Below, one piece after another: positions 20,014-29,462 of a stretch of DNA of 64,000 nt. The notes below the pieces were generated by a model. It did no database searches, had not been told where the DNA came from, and worked only from the letters and a program-made list of their open reading frames with translations. Each line of letters opens with the position of its first letter. Position 1 is the stretch's first letter. Made by a program: the position numbers and the translations under genes. Source of the DNA: Polyangiaceae bacterium (GTDB taxonomy: Bacteria > Myxococcota_A > Polyangia > Polyangiales > Polyangiaceae); the NCBI GenBank assembly GCA_019637265.1, contig JAHBVY010000006.1:1-64000 (forward strand), in the 5' to 3' direction.

Positions 20014-21240
20014 TTGGCGAACATCGGCTACATCCAAGTGGTGAGGCACTGTAACCACTTCTGTGGCTTCTGCTCCAACCCCACCACGCCCTACACCCAC
20101 ACCTTCGAGAGCATGAAGGTGCTGGTGGATGATTTCGTCAGGCGCGGTTACTTTGGCGTGATCTTGACGGGGGGTGAGCCCACGCTGCACCCGGAGCTGC
20201 CGCGCATCTGCGCTTACGCGCGCGACCAGGGGCTGCACGTCCGCATGATCACCAACGGCTCGCGCCTGGCGGATCCTGAGTTCGCGCGTGAGATGAGCGA
20301 GGCGGGGCTCCAGCTGGTGCACGTGTCCGTGTACAGCACGCGGCCCGAGGTGGAGGCGGTGCTGCGCGGCATGCAAGGCAGCCTGCCCAAGGCCTTCGCC
20401 GCGGTGAAGAACGCGCATGAGCACGGCGTGGAGGTGAACATCAACTGCGTGATCAACAAGCTCAACGCGGATCACCTCCACGAGAACATCGAATACTGGA
20501 TAGAGCACCACCCTTACATCCGCCATTTCGTCTGGAACAACCTGGACCCTTCCATGGGGCGGGCGGAGGTGAATCAAGCCGAGTTCACCCCGCGCCTGCG
20601 AGACTTCGAGGTAAGCTTGTTCCGCGCGCTGAGCCTGCTCTACAAGAGCGGGCGCACATTCCGCGTGGAAAAGGTACCGCTCTGCTACATGACGGAGTTC
20701 GCCTGGGCCAGCACGGAGACGCGGAAGATCGTGAAGGGGGAGGAGCGCATCGTTCACTTCCTCGATCAAAAGCAGACCGTGCGCCAGACGGATTGGGAGC
20801 ACATCTACGCGGGGGGCTGCTCGCACTGCTCGCTCCGCACCATCTGCGGTGGGCTGTTCGATCGCGGCAATGGCTATGACCCAGCGGAGCTCGCGCCGGT
20901 GTTCGTGGATCGCGACGCCATCGTGCTCCGCATCCTCAAAGACGAGACGGACCCGAGTTACCGGTTCAAGTCGCTCGCGGCGTGGCGCGCCGACTTCGAG
21001 CAGCGTTGCCAGGAGACGCTGGAGGGGCGCGCCGAGAAGCGACCCGCGGGCGCAGAGGAGCCCAGCCGCGATCCGAATGGGCCAGGAGCGATGGCGCGCT
21101 TCTCTTTGAACGGCGGGCCGGCGGTGGGTCAGATCACGCCGGAGGGTCAGCGGCTGTACGAGGCCAAGCGCCGCGCGGAGGCGAAGAAGGCCGATCGCCT
21201 CGGCGTGCGTCTGGAGCGCGCCGAGCTGGAAGACAAATGA
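20014..21240 (+). CDS. Radical SAM protein with C-terminal cysteine-rich region
   Basis: A 408-residue enzyme. The [4Fe-4S] ligands are CNHFCGFC near residues 13-20, followed by the GGEP loop (LTGGEPTLHPEL) and the SAM-binding strands MITNGS and HVSVYSTRPEV. A C-terminal CSHCSLRTICGGLFDRG segment near residue 270 resembles a twitch/SPASM-type auxiliary cluster region. The last 60 residues are charged. The family is radical SAM/SPASM-like of unknown substrate. TTG 20014 (MANIGYIQ) is preferred because GTG 19996 is inside a hairpin; the latter would add six residues. Confidence 0.85.
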   Translation: MANIGYIQVVRHCNHFCGFCSNPTTPYTHTFESMKVLVDDFVRRGYFGVILTGGEPTLHPELPRICAYARDQGLHVRMITNGSRLADPEFAREMSEAGLQLVHVSVYSTRPEVEAVLRGMQGSLPKAFAAVKNAHEHGVEVNINCVINKLNADHLHENIEYWIEHHPYIRHFVWNNLDPSMGRAEVNQAEFTPRLRDFEVSLFRALSLLYKSGRTFRVEKVPLCYMTEFAWASTETRKIVKGEERIVHFLDQKQTVRQTDWEHIYAGGCSHCSLRTICGGLFDRGNGYDPAELAPVFVDRDAIVLRILKDETDPSYRFKSLAAWRADFEQRCQETLEGRAEKRPAGAEEPSRDPNGPGAMARFSLNGGPAVGQITPEGQRLYEAKRRAEAKKADRLGVRLERAELEDK

Positions 21241-21609
21241 GGGTCCGCTCGGCCCGCCCACACGGATGAGGTTGGACGGCACCGCAGCGGGGCGGCGCCG
21301 CGAGCACCGATGAGGCGTCGTAGGGGCGCGTCTCGAGCCCGCCCACACCCAGGGCGCGTCTCATGATGCTTCAGGGGTCCTTGGTCGTCAGCACACGCCA
21401 ACTGGCCAGACCAGTAGCGTGCGGTGAGCGCGCGCGTGCGCTTGCTCGTGGCGCGTGGTAGTCGACGCGTGCTCTCAGGCGCTGAAGATTCCTAAGAATT
21501 TCCACAAGGAATCATTCGGCGCGGAGCGCTCCCTGCCACATCCAAGCTGGCGCTGGCCTGAGGCCATGTCGCCATGATGAGGTGGCCTTCCTTTCGAGGT
21601 GCTCAGGCG
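21241..21609. other. Non-coding gap with repeat fragments
   Basis: No gene is seen. A truncated repeat copy (GTTGGACGGCACCGC) lies at 21271-21285 without its G/T-run. The AT-rich stretch 21485-21515 contains ATTTCC-ACAA-GGAAT, one of the recurring TTCC-N4-GGAA palindromes, and could hold the promoter of the acyl-CoA dehydrogenase. Confidence 0.5.
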
Positions 21610-23520
21610 ATGGCGAACTACTTCAGCGACAACCCGGATCTCCAGTATTACTTCGATCGCGGCGTCGATTGGCGGCGGCTCGCGGAGCTCGTGGAGCAGG
21701 GTTTTCGCCTGCCGGATGGGCACGCCTCGGCGGAGGAGGCGCTCGAGTTCTACCGTGAGGTGGCGAGCGTGGTGGGGGAGGTCGCGGCCACGGTGATCGA
21801 GCCGCGCGCGGCGGCGATTGACGCTCAGGGGATGCAGCTCAGCGGTGGGGAGGTGGTGGCGCCCCCCGAGCACGACGAGATTTTCAGTCAGCTAGGCGAG
21901 CTGGGCCTTCACGGCCTCGTCATCCCGCGTGAGCTGGGCGGCCAGAACGCGCCGGCGCTCCTCTACTTCATGAATGGCGAGCTCCTGAGCCGCGCGGACA
22001 CCAGCGTGATGACCCATCACGGGTTTCACGGCGGCATCGCGATGGTCTTGTACCTGCTGAGCTTGGCGGAGGGCACCACGCGCTTCGACCCGGAGACGGG
22101 CCTGGTCACGGAGACGCGTTTCCCCGAGGAAATGGCGGAGGTCGCGCGCGGCGAGGCCTGGGGCTGCATGGACATCACCGAGCCCGACGCCGGCAGCGAC
22201 ATGGCGGCGCTCAGCGCCTACGCCGAGCAGGACGAGGACGGGCGCTGGTACGTGACGGGGCAGAAGATCTTCATCACCTCGGGTCACGGGAAGTATCACT
22301 TCGTGATCGCTCGCACCGATCGCGACCCGAAGAGCGGCCTGGGTGGGCTCGGCATGTTCCTGGTGCGCGCCTATGAGGACGAGGCGTCCGGCCGCCGCCG
22401 GGTGGTGACCATCGATCGCCTGGAGGAGAAGCTCGGTCACCATGGCTCGGCCACCGCCAGCTTGAGCTTCGAGCGGGCGCCGGCTGAGCTGATCGGTGCG
22501 CCGGGCGAGGGCTTCCGCTACATGCTGGTGCTGATGAACAACGCCCGCGTGAGCGTCGGCTTCGAGAGCCTGGGCTTGATGGAGGCGGCCTACCGCCGCG
22601 CGGCGGAGTACGCCGCGGGTCGCGTATCCATGGGGAAAACCATCGATCGCCACGAGATGATCGCGGACGCCCTGGACGAGATGCGCACGGACATCCAGGC
22701 GCTCCGCGCGCTGGCCGTCTCCGCGGCGCTCCACGAGGAGCTGGCGACGCGGCTCGGGCGCATCGCCCAGCTCACCACGAAAGACGAGGTGGAGCAGCAG
22801 CGGCTGCGCCGCGAAGGCCAGCAGCACCAGCGGGAGGCGCGGCGGCTGACGCCGCTGCTCAAGTACCTGGCGGCGGAGAAGGCGGTGGAGCACGCGCGGC
22901 GCGCGATGCAAATCCACGGAGGCAACGGCTACATCGTGGAGTACGGCGTGGAGCGGCTCCTGCGCGACGCGCTGGTCTTGCCCATCTACGAGGGCACCAG
23001 TCAAATCCAGGCGCTGATGGCGATGCGCGACACCTTGATGGCCATCATCAAGAGCCCGCAGGATTTCGTGCGTCGGGTGGCGGAGGCGCGCTGGCGCGCG
23101 CTCTCATCGCGTGATCCGCTCGCGCGCCGGGTAGCGCGCGTCAGCCTGCTGGTGCGCGGCGCGGAGCAGCACCTGGTGGCGCGCACCGCGGGCGCGAAGT
23201 TCCGTGAGCTGGTGTCGCGCCCCGTCTCCGAGTGGTCATCTGCACTGTCCAGTGGTTGGGATCCCAAGCGCGACTTCCGCTTCGCGATGCTCCACGCCGA
23301 GCGGCTGTGTCACCTCCTGGCGGACGAAGCCATCTTGGAGATCCTGCTCGAGCAGGCGCAGCGCCACCCCGAGCGCGCGGAGCTCTTGGAGCGCGCGCTG
23401 GAGCGCGCCGAGCCCCGCATGCGGAGCCTGCACGACGTCATCACCACCACCGGCGCCCGGCTCATCGAGCAACTCTCCGACACTGAAGACCTCGACCCAG
23501 GCGTCGCCGCCACGGCGTGA
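21610..23520 (+). CDS. Acyl-CoA dehydrogenase, large (about 600-residue) type
   Basis: A 636-residue flavoprotein of fatty-acid oxidation. The N-terminal helical domain (about 1-155) starts with YFSDNPDLQYYFD, typical of the long AcdA/DUF1974-like subgroup. The FAD/substrate middle domain has WGCMDITEPDAGSDMAAL and KIFITSGHGKYHFVIART. The C-terminal helical domain has RRAMQIHGGNGYIVEYGVERLLRDALVLPIYEGTSQIQ, where the Glu of YEGTSQIQ is the usual catalytic base. An extra 130-residue C-terminal extension follows. The ATG at 21610 (MANYF) follows a GAGGTG ribosome-binding site. Confidence 0.93.
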   Translation: MANYFSDNPDLQYYFDRGVDWRRLAELVEQGFRLPDGHASAEEALEFYREVASVVGEVAATVIEPRAAAIDAQGMQLSGGEVVAPPEHDEIFSQLGELGLHGLVIPRELGGQNAPALLYFMNGELLSRADTSVMTHHGFHGGIAMVLYLLSLAEGTTRFDPETGLVTETRFPEEMAEVARGEAWGCMDITEPDAGSDMAALSAYAEQDEDGRWYVTGQKIFITSGHGKYHFVIARTDRDPKSGLGGLGMFLVRAYEDEASGRRRVVTIDRLEEKLGHHGSATASLSFERAPAELIGAPGEGFRYMLVLMNNARVSVGFESLGLMEAAYRRAAEYAAGRVSMGKTIDRHEMIADALDEMRTDIQALRALAVSAALHEELATRLGRIAQLTTKDEVEQQRLRREGQQHQREARRLTPLLKYLAAEKAVEHARRAMQIHGGNGYIVEYGVERLLRDALVLPIYEGTSQIQALMAMRDTLMAIIKSPQDFVRRVAEARWRALSSRDPLARRVARVSLLVRGAEQHLVARTAGAKFRELVSRPVSEWSSALSSGWDPKRDFRFAMLHAERLCHLLADEAILEILLEQAQRHPERAELLERALERAEPRMRSLHDVITTTGARLIEQLSDTEDLDPGVAATA

Positions 23521-23588
23521 GCCTCACGGGTATTCGATCCGCGCGTGGTGCGTGAGCTGGTGGTGAGCGCGCTCTATCTTCGGGCGGC

Positions 23589-23626
23589 TTGCCAAGCGGA
23601 GCCCTGGACCGTATCTTTTATACGGT
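23589..23626 (+). promoter_or_regulatory. Promoter and operator of the AbiE-like cassette
   Basis: TTGCCA (23589-23594) and TATCTT (23612-23617) are spaced by 17 bases. A perfect 7-bp inverted repeat, ACCGTAT and ATACGGT with a 5-base spacer, covers 23608-23626 and so overlaps the -10 element. AbiEi antitoxins are known to repress their own promoter by binding inverted repeats, and this arrangement fits. The assignment is by inspection. Confidence 0.65.
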
Positions 23627-23646
23627 AGATAAAGAACGGATAAGCC

Positions 23647-24231
23647 ATGACCGCCGCCACACAGCCCGAGCTCAACCCGGGGCAGACGTATCGCACGCGT
23701 GACCTCGCTCGCTGGGGAAGGAACCCGGCGCGGCTGGCCCGGCGCCTCGTGCGTGAGGGGCGGCTGCGCGAGGTCACCCACGGTCTCTACTACACGCCGA
23801 TGCCGTCCAAGTTCGGCCCAGCACCAGTCTCGGACGAGGTGCTGCTGCGCGCCTTCCTCAATGGTGAGCCGTTCATCATCTCGGGCTCGCCACGTTGGAA
23901 CCCGCTCGGCCTCGGCTCGACAGCGATGTTCGCGTCGACGCTCGTCTACAACACCTTGCGCACGGGCGAATTCAAGCTCGCTGGGCGCACCTTCGTGTTG
24001 CGCCGGGTCTACTTCCCCGAGAAGCCCACGCCCGAGTGGTTCGTGGTGGACCTGCTCAAGCACCACGACATGGCGGGCATCGGGCTGAGCGAGGTGCGCG
24101 CGAACCTCGTGGACACGCTGCGGCTCGGACGTTGGAACGTCGAGCGGCTGCGTGAGATGGCTGCCACCTACGGCACGAAGGCGATCGCCGCTCTCATCGA
24201 CGAGTGCATCGTGGAGGCACGCGCCTCGTGA
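23647..24231 (+). CDS. AbiEi-type antitoxin/transcriptional repressor
   Basis: A 194-residue protein with an N-terminal winged helix (about 10-60: TYRTRDLARWGRNPARLARRLVREGRLREVTHGLYYTP) and a C-terminal domain with ISGSPRWNPLGLGSTAMF and ALIDECIVEARAS. This is the architecture of type IV antitoxin AbiEi. Its stop overlaps the GTG of the toxin gene by four bases (GTGA). It should repress the operon and counter the nucleotidyltransferase. Confidence 0.85.
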   Translation: MTAATQPELNPGQTYRTRDLARWGRNPARLARRLVREGRLREVTHGLYYTPMPSKFGPAPVSDEVLLRAFLNGEPFIISGSPRWNPLGLGSTAMFASTLVYNTLRTGEFKLAGRTFVLRRVYFPEKPTPEWFVVDLLKHHDMAGIGLSEVRANLVDTLRLGRWNVERLREMAATYGTKAIAALIDECIVEARAS

Positions 24232-25184
24232 GCTTCATCCACGACGATCCCGAGTTCGCGAAGCTCTTGCAACTCGTCACCGACGAGACGCGCATCGATC
24301 CTTCGCTCGTCGAGAAGGACTACTGGGTCACTCACTGCATGTGGGCGATCCACCAGACGGGCCTCGACCTCTGGTTCAAGGGCGGCACCAGCCTCTCGAA
24401 GGGCTATGGCGTCATTCGGCGGTTCTCGGAGGACCTCGACCTGATGGTTCAGCACGGCAGCGTCGCAGGACTTCCTCCCGTGACGAACTGGACCAGCGTG
24501 AACAAGGGGCCGATCGCAGCGCGCCGCGCGTTCTACGAGGCGCTCCCCAGCGCGTTCGTCATCCCCGGCGTGAAGGTTGAGCTCGACGAGCGCACGCAGG
24601 ACAAGTACGCGCGCGGCATCAACCTCATCGGCCGCTACCCGGGTCGGATGCTCGCCGACATTGCAGAAGCAATGAGGCCCTACGTGCTCTTCGAGATTGG
24701 CCGCGCGCGTGTCGTTCCATTTGTCGAGAAGCCGCTCACCTCATTCGTTCATGACCTTCTCGAGCGTCGCGGTCAGCTCGGCGCATACGCTGACAATCGC
24801 CCGCGCGCCGTGCGTTGTGTGCACCCTTTGGTGACGCTGCTCGAAAAGCTCGACGCGCTGTCGCGCCGGTATGGCCGAGAGAGAATCGAGCCTGACGGCT
24901 TCGCGCGACACTACGAGGATGCGGCGCAGATCATCCGGGCGCTGTCGAAGCTGCCTCCCGCTTCGCTGTCGCCACGCGCGCTCGCCGACGAGATGCTCGG
25001 CGAGAAGGACCTCGTGGCGATCCCCAGCCCCGACGAGCCCGCGCTGGTGCTGAGCGACGGCGAGCGTCGGGCGGCCGTCGAGCGTGCGCTCGCGCGCATC
25101 CAGACGATGTTCTGGGGGCCGCGCATTCCCGTCGACGAAGCCTGCGAGACGATCCGTGAGTGGATTCGGGGGAACCTCGGATGA
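24228..25184 (+). CDS. AbiEii-type nucleotidyltransferase toxin
   Basis: A 318-residue protein of the AbiEii/AbiGii family. The nucleotidyltransferase motif is intact: FKGGTSLSKGYGVIRRFSEDLDLMV, with the GGTSLSK and the D-x-D pair; LVEKDYWVTH precedes it and KLDALSRRYGRE follows as the usual lysine-containing motif. Family members transfer nucleotides to targets such as tRNA and stop growth, giving phage abortive infection. Start at GTG overlapping the antitoxin stop; end overlapping the next ATG. Confidence 0.9.
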   Translation: MSFIHDDPEFAKLLQLVTDETRIDPSLVEKDYWVTHCMWAIHQTGLDLWFKGGTSLSKGYGVIRRFSEDLDLMVQHGSVAGLPPVTNWTSVNKGPIAARRAFYEALPSAFVIPGVKVELDERTQDKYARGINLIGRYPGRMLADIAEAMRPYVLFEIGRARVVPFVEKPLTSFVHDLLERRGQLGAYADNRPRAVRCVHPLVTLLEKLDALSRRYGRERIEPDGFARHYEDAAQIIRALSKLPPASLSPRALADEMLGEKDLVAIPSPDEPALVLSDGERRAAVERALARIQTMFWGPRIPVDEACETIREWIRGNLG

Positions 25185-25456
25185 ACAAGCGGCTCCACAA
25201 GAAGAAGCGCGTCGGCGAGTTCAAGGCGCTCGGCCTCGAGCCGCGCGGCGACCTGCGCCCCGGCATCTCCGGCGAGGAGGCCTTGGATGAGATCACGGGT
25301 GAGGTCGAGGTCGTCGTGCGACCCATCGAACCGAAGCACGTCGAGTCAGCTCAGGACGTGTTCGAGTTCATTCGATCTCTCCCGCCCGGCACGCGCTCCA
25401 AAGAGGACATCGATCGGCAAATCGCTGAAGAACGCGCCTCTCGGGGCGAGGAGTAG
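25181..25456 (+). CDS. YggL-like small protein linked to the AbiE cassette
   Basis: A 91-residue acidic protein with a basic start. MNKRLHKKKRVGEFKALGLEP is very like the N-terminus of YggL/DUF469 proteins (ribosome-associated in E. coli), while the second half (ESAQDVFEFIRSLPPGTRSKEDIDRQIAEE) is not typical and recalls short DNA-binding or antitoxin tails. The ATG overlaps the toxin stop (ATGA), so it is coupled to abiEii. It could be a third component tuning toxin activity on translation; this is inference. Confidence 0.65.
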   Translation: MNKRLHKKKRVGEFKALGLEPRGDLRPGISGEEALDEITGEVEVVVRPIEPKHVESAQDVFEFIRSLPPGTRSKEDIDRQIAEERASRGEE

Positions 25457-25508
25457 CTGTCCGGTTCAGCACCCCAAAGCTCTGAAGCGCGCTCTAAGGC
25501 AGCGCGCC

Positions 25509-25769
25509 TCACCCGCTGGGCGTGGCCATGGCGGCCTTCACCGCCTGGGCGAGGTGCTGCGCGAAGGGCACGCAGCTCGCGTGGATCGGAACGGCGGGCG
25601 GGCGCCCGTTTCGCGTCGCGATCTTCAGCGAGACGTTGCCGCCACGCTCCGGTTCGAGATCGAACTGAGTGAGCATCGCCACCGGGACACGCCTGGAGCT
25701 GACGTCCCTCGAATCCGCGAAGAGCTCGATCACGTGGCCATCGAAGACGGCGTAGCGGGCTTGATCCAA
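25509..25769 (-). CDS. Small PH-like beta-domain protein, possibly truncated
   Basis: An 86-residue frame from a TTG start. ARYAVFDGHVIELFADSRDVSSRRVP, then KIATRNGRPPAVPIHA and a final amphipathic helix FAQHLAQAVKAAMA, resemble bacterial PH-like domains. The same frame stays open upstream to about 25878 and still reads protein-like (WGDECFDAVPRP, GPLGLPYGCDAQR) but contains no ATG or GTG before a TAG. The gene may have lost its 5' end next to the gor promoter region, or it uses TTG. Confidence 0.5.
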   Translation of the reverse strand: MDQARYAVFDGHVIELFADSRDVSSRRVPVAMLTQFDLEPERGGNVSLKIATRNGRPPAVPIHASCVPFAQHLAQAVKAAMATPSG

Positions 25770-25911
25770 CCTTTGAGCATCACAGCCGTAGGGTAGTCCG
25801 AGCGGGCCGTCGATGGGCCGAGGAACAGCGTCGAAGCACTCATCCCCCCAATTGCGAGCCCCCTCCCAACCGACTATCTAACCCGCGCGGCGTGTGCTGC
25901 GTGGAGGAAGT

Positions 25912-27276
25912 GTGGAGGAGCTCGACTACATCGTCATCGGAGCAGGCAGTGGGGGGCTGGCTTCGGCGCGCCGGGCGGCGCAGCGGGGCGCGCGGGTGGC
26001 GTTGGTGGAGGTGGGGCGGCTCGGGGGCACTTGCGTGAACGTGGGCTGCGTTCCGAAGAAGGTGATGTGGAACGCGGCCAGCTTGGCGGAGGGCGCCCAA
26101 GTCGCGCAGGGCTACGGCTTCACGGGGGAGCTGACGCTGGATTTCGCGAAGCTCAAGGCGGGGCGGGACGCTTACCTGGTGCGCCTGAACCAGATCTACG
26201 CGAAGAACCTCGACGCGGACGGCGTGCAGCTGGTGACGGGGCGCGGTCGCCTCACGGGGCCAGGGGAGGTGCGCGTCGAGGCGCCAGGGTCGAATCCAGA
26301 CGCCGAGCCGCGCACGCTCCGCGCGCCGCACGTCCTCCTGGCGACGGGTGGTCGCCCGCGGCGCCCAGAGCTGCCAGGGCAGGAGCTGGGGATCACGAGC
26401 GATGGCTTCTTCGAGCTGACGGAGCTGCCACGAAGCGTCGTCATCGTGGGCGGTGGCTACATCTCGGTGGAGCTGGCGGGGGTGCTCCGCGCGCTGGGCT
26501 CGGAGGTGACGCTGTGGGTGCGTAAGGCCCAGGTGCTCACCGGCTTCGATCCGCTGATCCGTGACGCGCTCACGGAGGAGCTCGTCAAAGCGGGGATCCA
26601 CATCGAGGTGGAGGCGGAGCCGACGGGCATCGTTCGAGAGGCGGACGGGCTCACGGTGAGGGGGGTCGGGCACGAGACGCGCGGTGTGGATCAGGTGCTG
26701 TGGGCCATCGGGCGGGAGCCCAACACCGCTGAGCTGGGGCTCGAGTCAGTTGGGCTGACGACGGATGAGGGCGGGACGATCTCGGTGGACGCCTACCAGA
26801 ACACCTCAGTGCCCGGCGTGTACGCGGTGGGCGACATCACCGGGAGGTGGCCGCTCACGCCGGTCGCCATCGCCGCGGGGCGCAAGCTCGCCGATCGCCT
26901 GTTCGGCGGCGCCGCGGAGGCGCGCCTCGACTACGAGGACATCCCCACGGTGGTGTTCAGCCACCCGCCCATCGGCACCGTGGGCCTCACCGAGCCCGAA
27001 GCGCGCGAGCGTCATGGAAGCGCCGTGCGCTGCTACCAGACCCGCTTCACCAACCTCTACTACGCCTTGGTCGATCACAAGGTGAGCACCGTGATGAAGC
27101 TCGTGACGGTGGGCCCCGAGGAGCGCGTGGTGGGGATCCACGTGATGGGGCTGGGAGCTGACGAGATGATTCAAGGCTTCGCGGTGGCGCTCCGGATGGG
27201 CGCCACCAAGGCGGACCTGGATCGCACCGTCGCCATCCACCCCACCGCCGCCGAAGAGCTGGTGACCCTGCGGTAG
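25912..27276 (+). CDS. gor: Glutathione-disulfide reductase
   Basis: A 454-residue flavoprotein, near the 450 of E. coli Gor. FAD motif [15 protein letters not shown], redox-active [12 protein letters not shown] near residues 39-50, NAD(P) motif [14 protein letters not shown] with downstream [11 protein letters not shown], the second FAD motif [12 protein letters not shown], and the interface histidine [12 protein letters not shown] are all intact. It reduces glutathione disulfide with NADPH in the cytoplasm. The GTG at 25912 has GGAGGAA just upstream. Confidence 0.93.
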   Translation: MEELDYIVIGAGSGGLASARRAAQRGARVALVEVGRLGGTCVNVGCVPKKVMWNAASLAEGAQVAQGYGFTGELTLDFAKLKAGRDAYLVRLNQIYAKNLDADGVQLVTGRGRLTGPGEVRVEAPGSNPDAEPRTLRAPHVLLATGGRPRRPELPGQELGITSDGFFELTELPRSVVIVGGGYISVELAGVLRALGSEVTLWVRKAQVLTGFDPLIRDALTEELVKAGIHIEVEAEPTGIVREADGLTVRGVGHETRGVDQVLWAIGREPNTAELGLESVGLTTDEGGTISVDAYQNTSVPGVYAVGDITGRWPLTPVAIAAGRKLADRLFGGAAEARLDYEDIPTVVFSHPPIGTVGLTEPEARERHGSAVRCYQTRFTNLYYALVDHKVSTVMKLVTVGPEERVVGIHVMGLGADEMIQGFAVALRMGATKADLDRTVAIHPTAAEELVTLR

Positions 27277-27400
27277 CGCCCAAATGGGGGTGCGGGGACG
27301 CCGCCCATCCGGCCGGCCTGTCAGCAGGTTCGCGGGTTTGGAGCGACTAGCGAAGCCGTTTGCCGCCCCCACCCCGCTGGGATACCCACGGGGCACCGTC

Positions 27401-28867
27401 ATGACGCCCCACGCCACCCGCCGTTCGGTTCATTCCTTCCCCGCGCTCTCCCTGGCCGCCACCTTGCTGCTGGCCTCGTTCGGAGCACTGACCGCCTGCG
27501 GTCCGCCGAACCCGGCTAACTCAGGCAACCTGACGGACGACACCGCGATCGGCAAGAACCGCTGCGCGGACGCGGCCACCGGCCAGCTGCGGCCGTTCAT
27601 CGTGGAGTGGGACGCGACGGACCTCGCGGGCTTCGAGGCCAAGGCCGCGCGTGACTTGGTGTTCGTCAAGTACGAGGGCTGCTCGCTCACGGTGCTGGAG
27701 GGCTGCAGCGACGCGGGGATCCCAGGTCGCTACGGCACCTATCAGCCGCCGGTGTTCACGAGCGGCACGCTGGAGTCGTTCGAGATCGCGACGGAGGATG
27801 AGCTCTACGCCAAGCTGCCGCTCGGGGTGGCTTCGTTCGGCGGTCGGCTTTCCATGGGGGAACAACTCAAGCTGAGCTACTACGTCACCGGGACGCGCAA
27901 CGCGGCGCGTGAGTCGGTGAGCGCCGAGACGCTGGCGCAGAACCCGAAGTGCGCCCAGGCGACGCACTTCGTCTCCAGCTACCACCTCGGCGCCTTCGAG
28001 CTGGACAGCCGCGAGCAGCGCGCGGCGGAGGCCGAGGTAGGGGTGGGTAAGGTGGGCGGTGGCGGCAGCAGCAAGCGCAGCGAGAAGAACCTGAAGAAGG
28101 GCGGTGAGCTGTCCGACTGTCAGACGCAAAGTCAGCGTGCCTGCCGGGTGCCGATCCGAGTGGTGTTGCAGCCGCTGGGGGGCGGCGCGGGTGAGGTCGC
28201 GGGCGTCGCCGGACCGCCCGTCAGTGCTCCTGCCGATGAGACGCCGGAGGGCGCCGCGCGGGCGCTGCGCGCTGGCGCCCGCCAGAAGCGCGATCGCGCG
28301 GATGGCCCGGGGTGCCTGGAGGACTTGGATCGCGCCGATCGCCTCGACCCGCACAACGCCCATCAAGAGGGCTACACCCGCGCCCTGTGCGAGATGCAGG
28401 CGGGGCAGTGCGAGGCGGGCAAGCGGCGCCTGCGTGACGTGCTGGCGGCGCAGGACACGGGGCGCCAGAAGAGCGACGCCGAGCTCGATCAGCAGGTGAA
28501 GATCTTGGGCGACAGCCAGTGCCTGTCCTCGGAGGGCACGCCGGAGGAGCGCATCAACCGCGCGCTCGCGGCGGTGGGCGCGGCCAGCGCCCGGGGTGAC
28601 ACCGCGCGCTGCGTCGCGGAGGGCGAGTCCATCGCCAAGCTCATCCCGAGCCTCCCCATGCCGAAGCACCTGCCGCCGCGCGCGACCGCCAACGTGGTGC
28701 TGATGCACACCGCGAACTGCCTGCTCGCCGCGAAGCAGTGTGACGGCGCGCGCACCTGGTTCGACCGCTACTACGAAGCGCAGTTCAAGGGCACCATGAG
28801 CGACGCCGAGTACGCCAAGCTCGCGAAGCAGCAGAGCGATCAGTTCGTCTCACGCTGCACCCCTTAG
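27401..28867 (+). CDS. Lipoprotein of unknown function with tetratricopeptide-like C-terminus
   Basis: A 488-residue protein. The signal peptide ends at a lipobox (FGALTACGPP, Cys near residue 33). The N-terminal part contains beta-rich blocks (RPFIVEWDATDLAGFEAKA, EQLKLSYYVTGTRNA); a glycine/lysine linker with GGGGSSKRSEKNLKKGG follows; the second half is alpha-helical with repeated helix pairs and paired cysteines (GCLEDLDRADRLDPHNAHQEGYTRALCEMQ, CLLAAKQCDGARTWFDRYY), TPR-like. The family looks restricted to myxobacteria-like genomes, from memory only. The ATG at 27401 is directly before the basic n-region. Confidence 0.75.
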   Translation: MTPHATRRSVHSFPALSLAATLLLASFGALTACGPPNPANSGNLTDDTAIGKNRCADAATGQLRPFIVEWDATDLAGFEAKAARDLVFVKYEGCSLTVLEGCSDAGIPGRYGTYQPPVFTSGTLESFEIATEDELYAKLPLGVASFGGRLSMGEQLKLSYYVTGTRNAARESVSAETLAQNPKCAQATHFVSSYHLGAFELDSREQRAAEAEVGVGKVGGGGSSKRSEKNLKKGGELSDCQTQSQRACRVPIRVVLQPLGGGAGEVAGVAGPPVSAPADETPEGAARALRAGARQKRDRADGPGCLEDLDRADRLDPHNAHQEGYTRALCEMQAGQCEAGKRRLRDVLAAQDTGRQKSDAELDQQVKILGDSQCLSSEGTPEERINRALAAVGAASARGDTARCVAEGESIAKLIPSLPMPKHLPPRATANVVLMHTANCLLAAKQCDGARTWFDRYYEAQFKGTMSDAEYAKLAKQQSDQFVSRCTP

Positions 28868-28879
28868 GTGGTGCGCAGC

Positions 28880-28904
28880 GCGGTGCCGTCTAACCCCCAA
28901 AAAA
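28880..28904. repeat. Dispersed intergenic repeat, copy 5
   Basis: GCGGTGCCGTCTAACCCCC followed by six A, between convergent genes. Downstream GACCTGACGA and GCCTCCAGGAA match the flank of the copy at 5979. Confidence 0.8.
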
Positions 28905-29019
28905 CAATTGACCTGACGAGCGCCTCCAGGAACCATTTACCTCCGGGACCCCATCGCGCACACCTGCTGCGCGCGCGTGATGGCGCCCTCGCGTCGCGCC
29001 ATCAGGCAGCCACGCTGAC

Positions 29020-29439
29020 CTAACGTCGCTCGATGTCCGCGACGATGCTGGCGGCGGTGTCCGAGTCGATCTCCAAGGCCTCCGCCGTCTCCAAGATCAG
29101 CTCGCGCTCGCTGGTGCGGATGATGCCGTCGGCGGCGGTGAGCTGCACCGCGAGGCTCAGCGCGACCTTGCGTGCGCCGGCGTCGGGTAGGCGCTCCTTC
29201 ACGCTCGCGAGTCGCGCGCTGCGCCCTTCGCTGCTTAGCGCCTGGCTCACCTTGGCGAAGAAGGCCTCGAAGCGATCGGCGCCGAAGCGCCCATTGGTGA
29301 GCGACTCGAGGCTGGTCTGAAAGTGCGCGCGCTCTTCGGCGCTGAAGTCGCCGTCGGCGGAGGCCGCCAAGAACATGACTTCAGTCAGGGCTTCGAGCTT
29401 GGGATCGTCGAAGTCGCGGAGAAACTCGGGGTTGGTCAT
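29020..29439 (-). CDS. TerB-like helical protein
   Basis: A 139-residue all-alpha protein matching the TerB (tellurite resistance/DjlA-like) fold: two similar halves beginning LTEVMFLAASADGDFSAEERAHF and LAVQLTAADGIIRTSERELILETAEAL, each with the acidic A-DG-S-E-E metal-binding loop. TerB-like proteins are cytoplasmic and associated with stress or membrane sensing. No other ter genes are nearby. It lies downstream of truD in the same orientation. Confidence 0.85.
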   Translation of the reverse strand: MTNPEFLRDFDDPKLEALTEVMFLAASADGDFSAEERAHFQTSLESLTNGRFGADRFEAFFAKVSQALSSEGRSARLASVKERLPDAGARKVALSLAVQLTAADGIIRTSERELILETAEALEIDSDTAASIVADIERR

Positions 29440-29462
29440 CGGCGCGAGTATAACGCGCGCGG

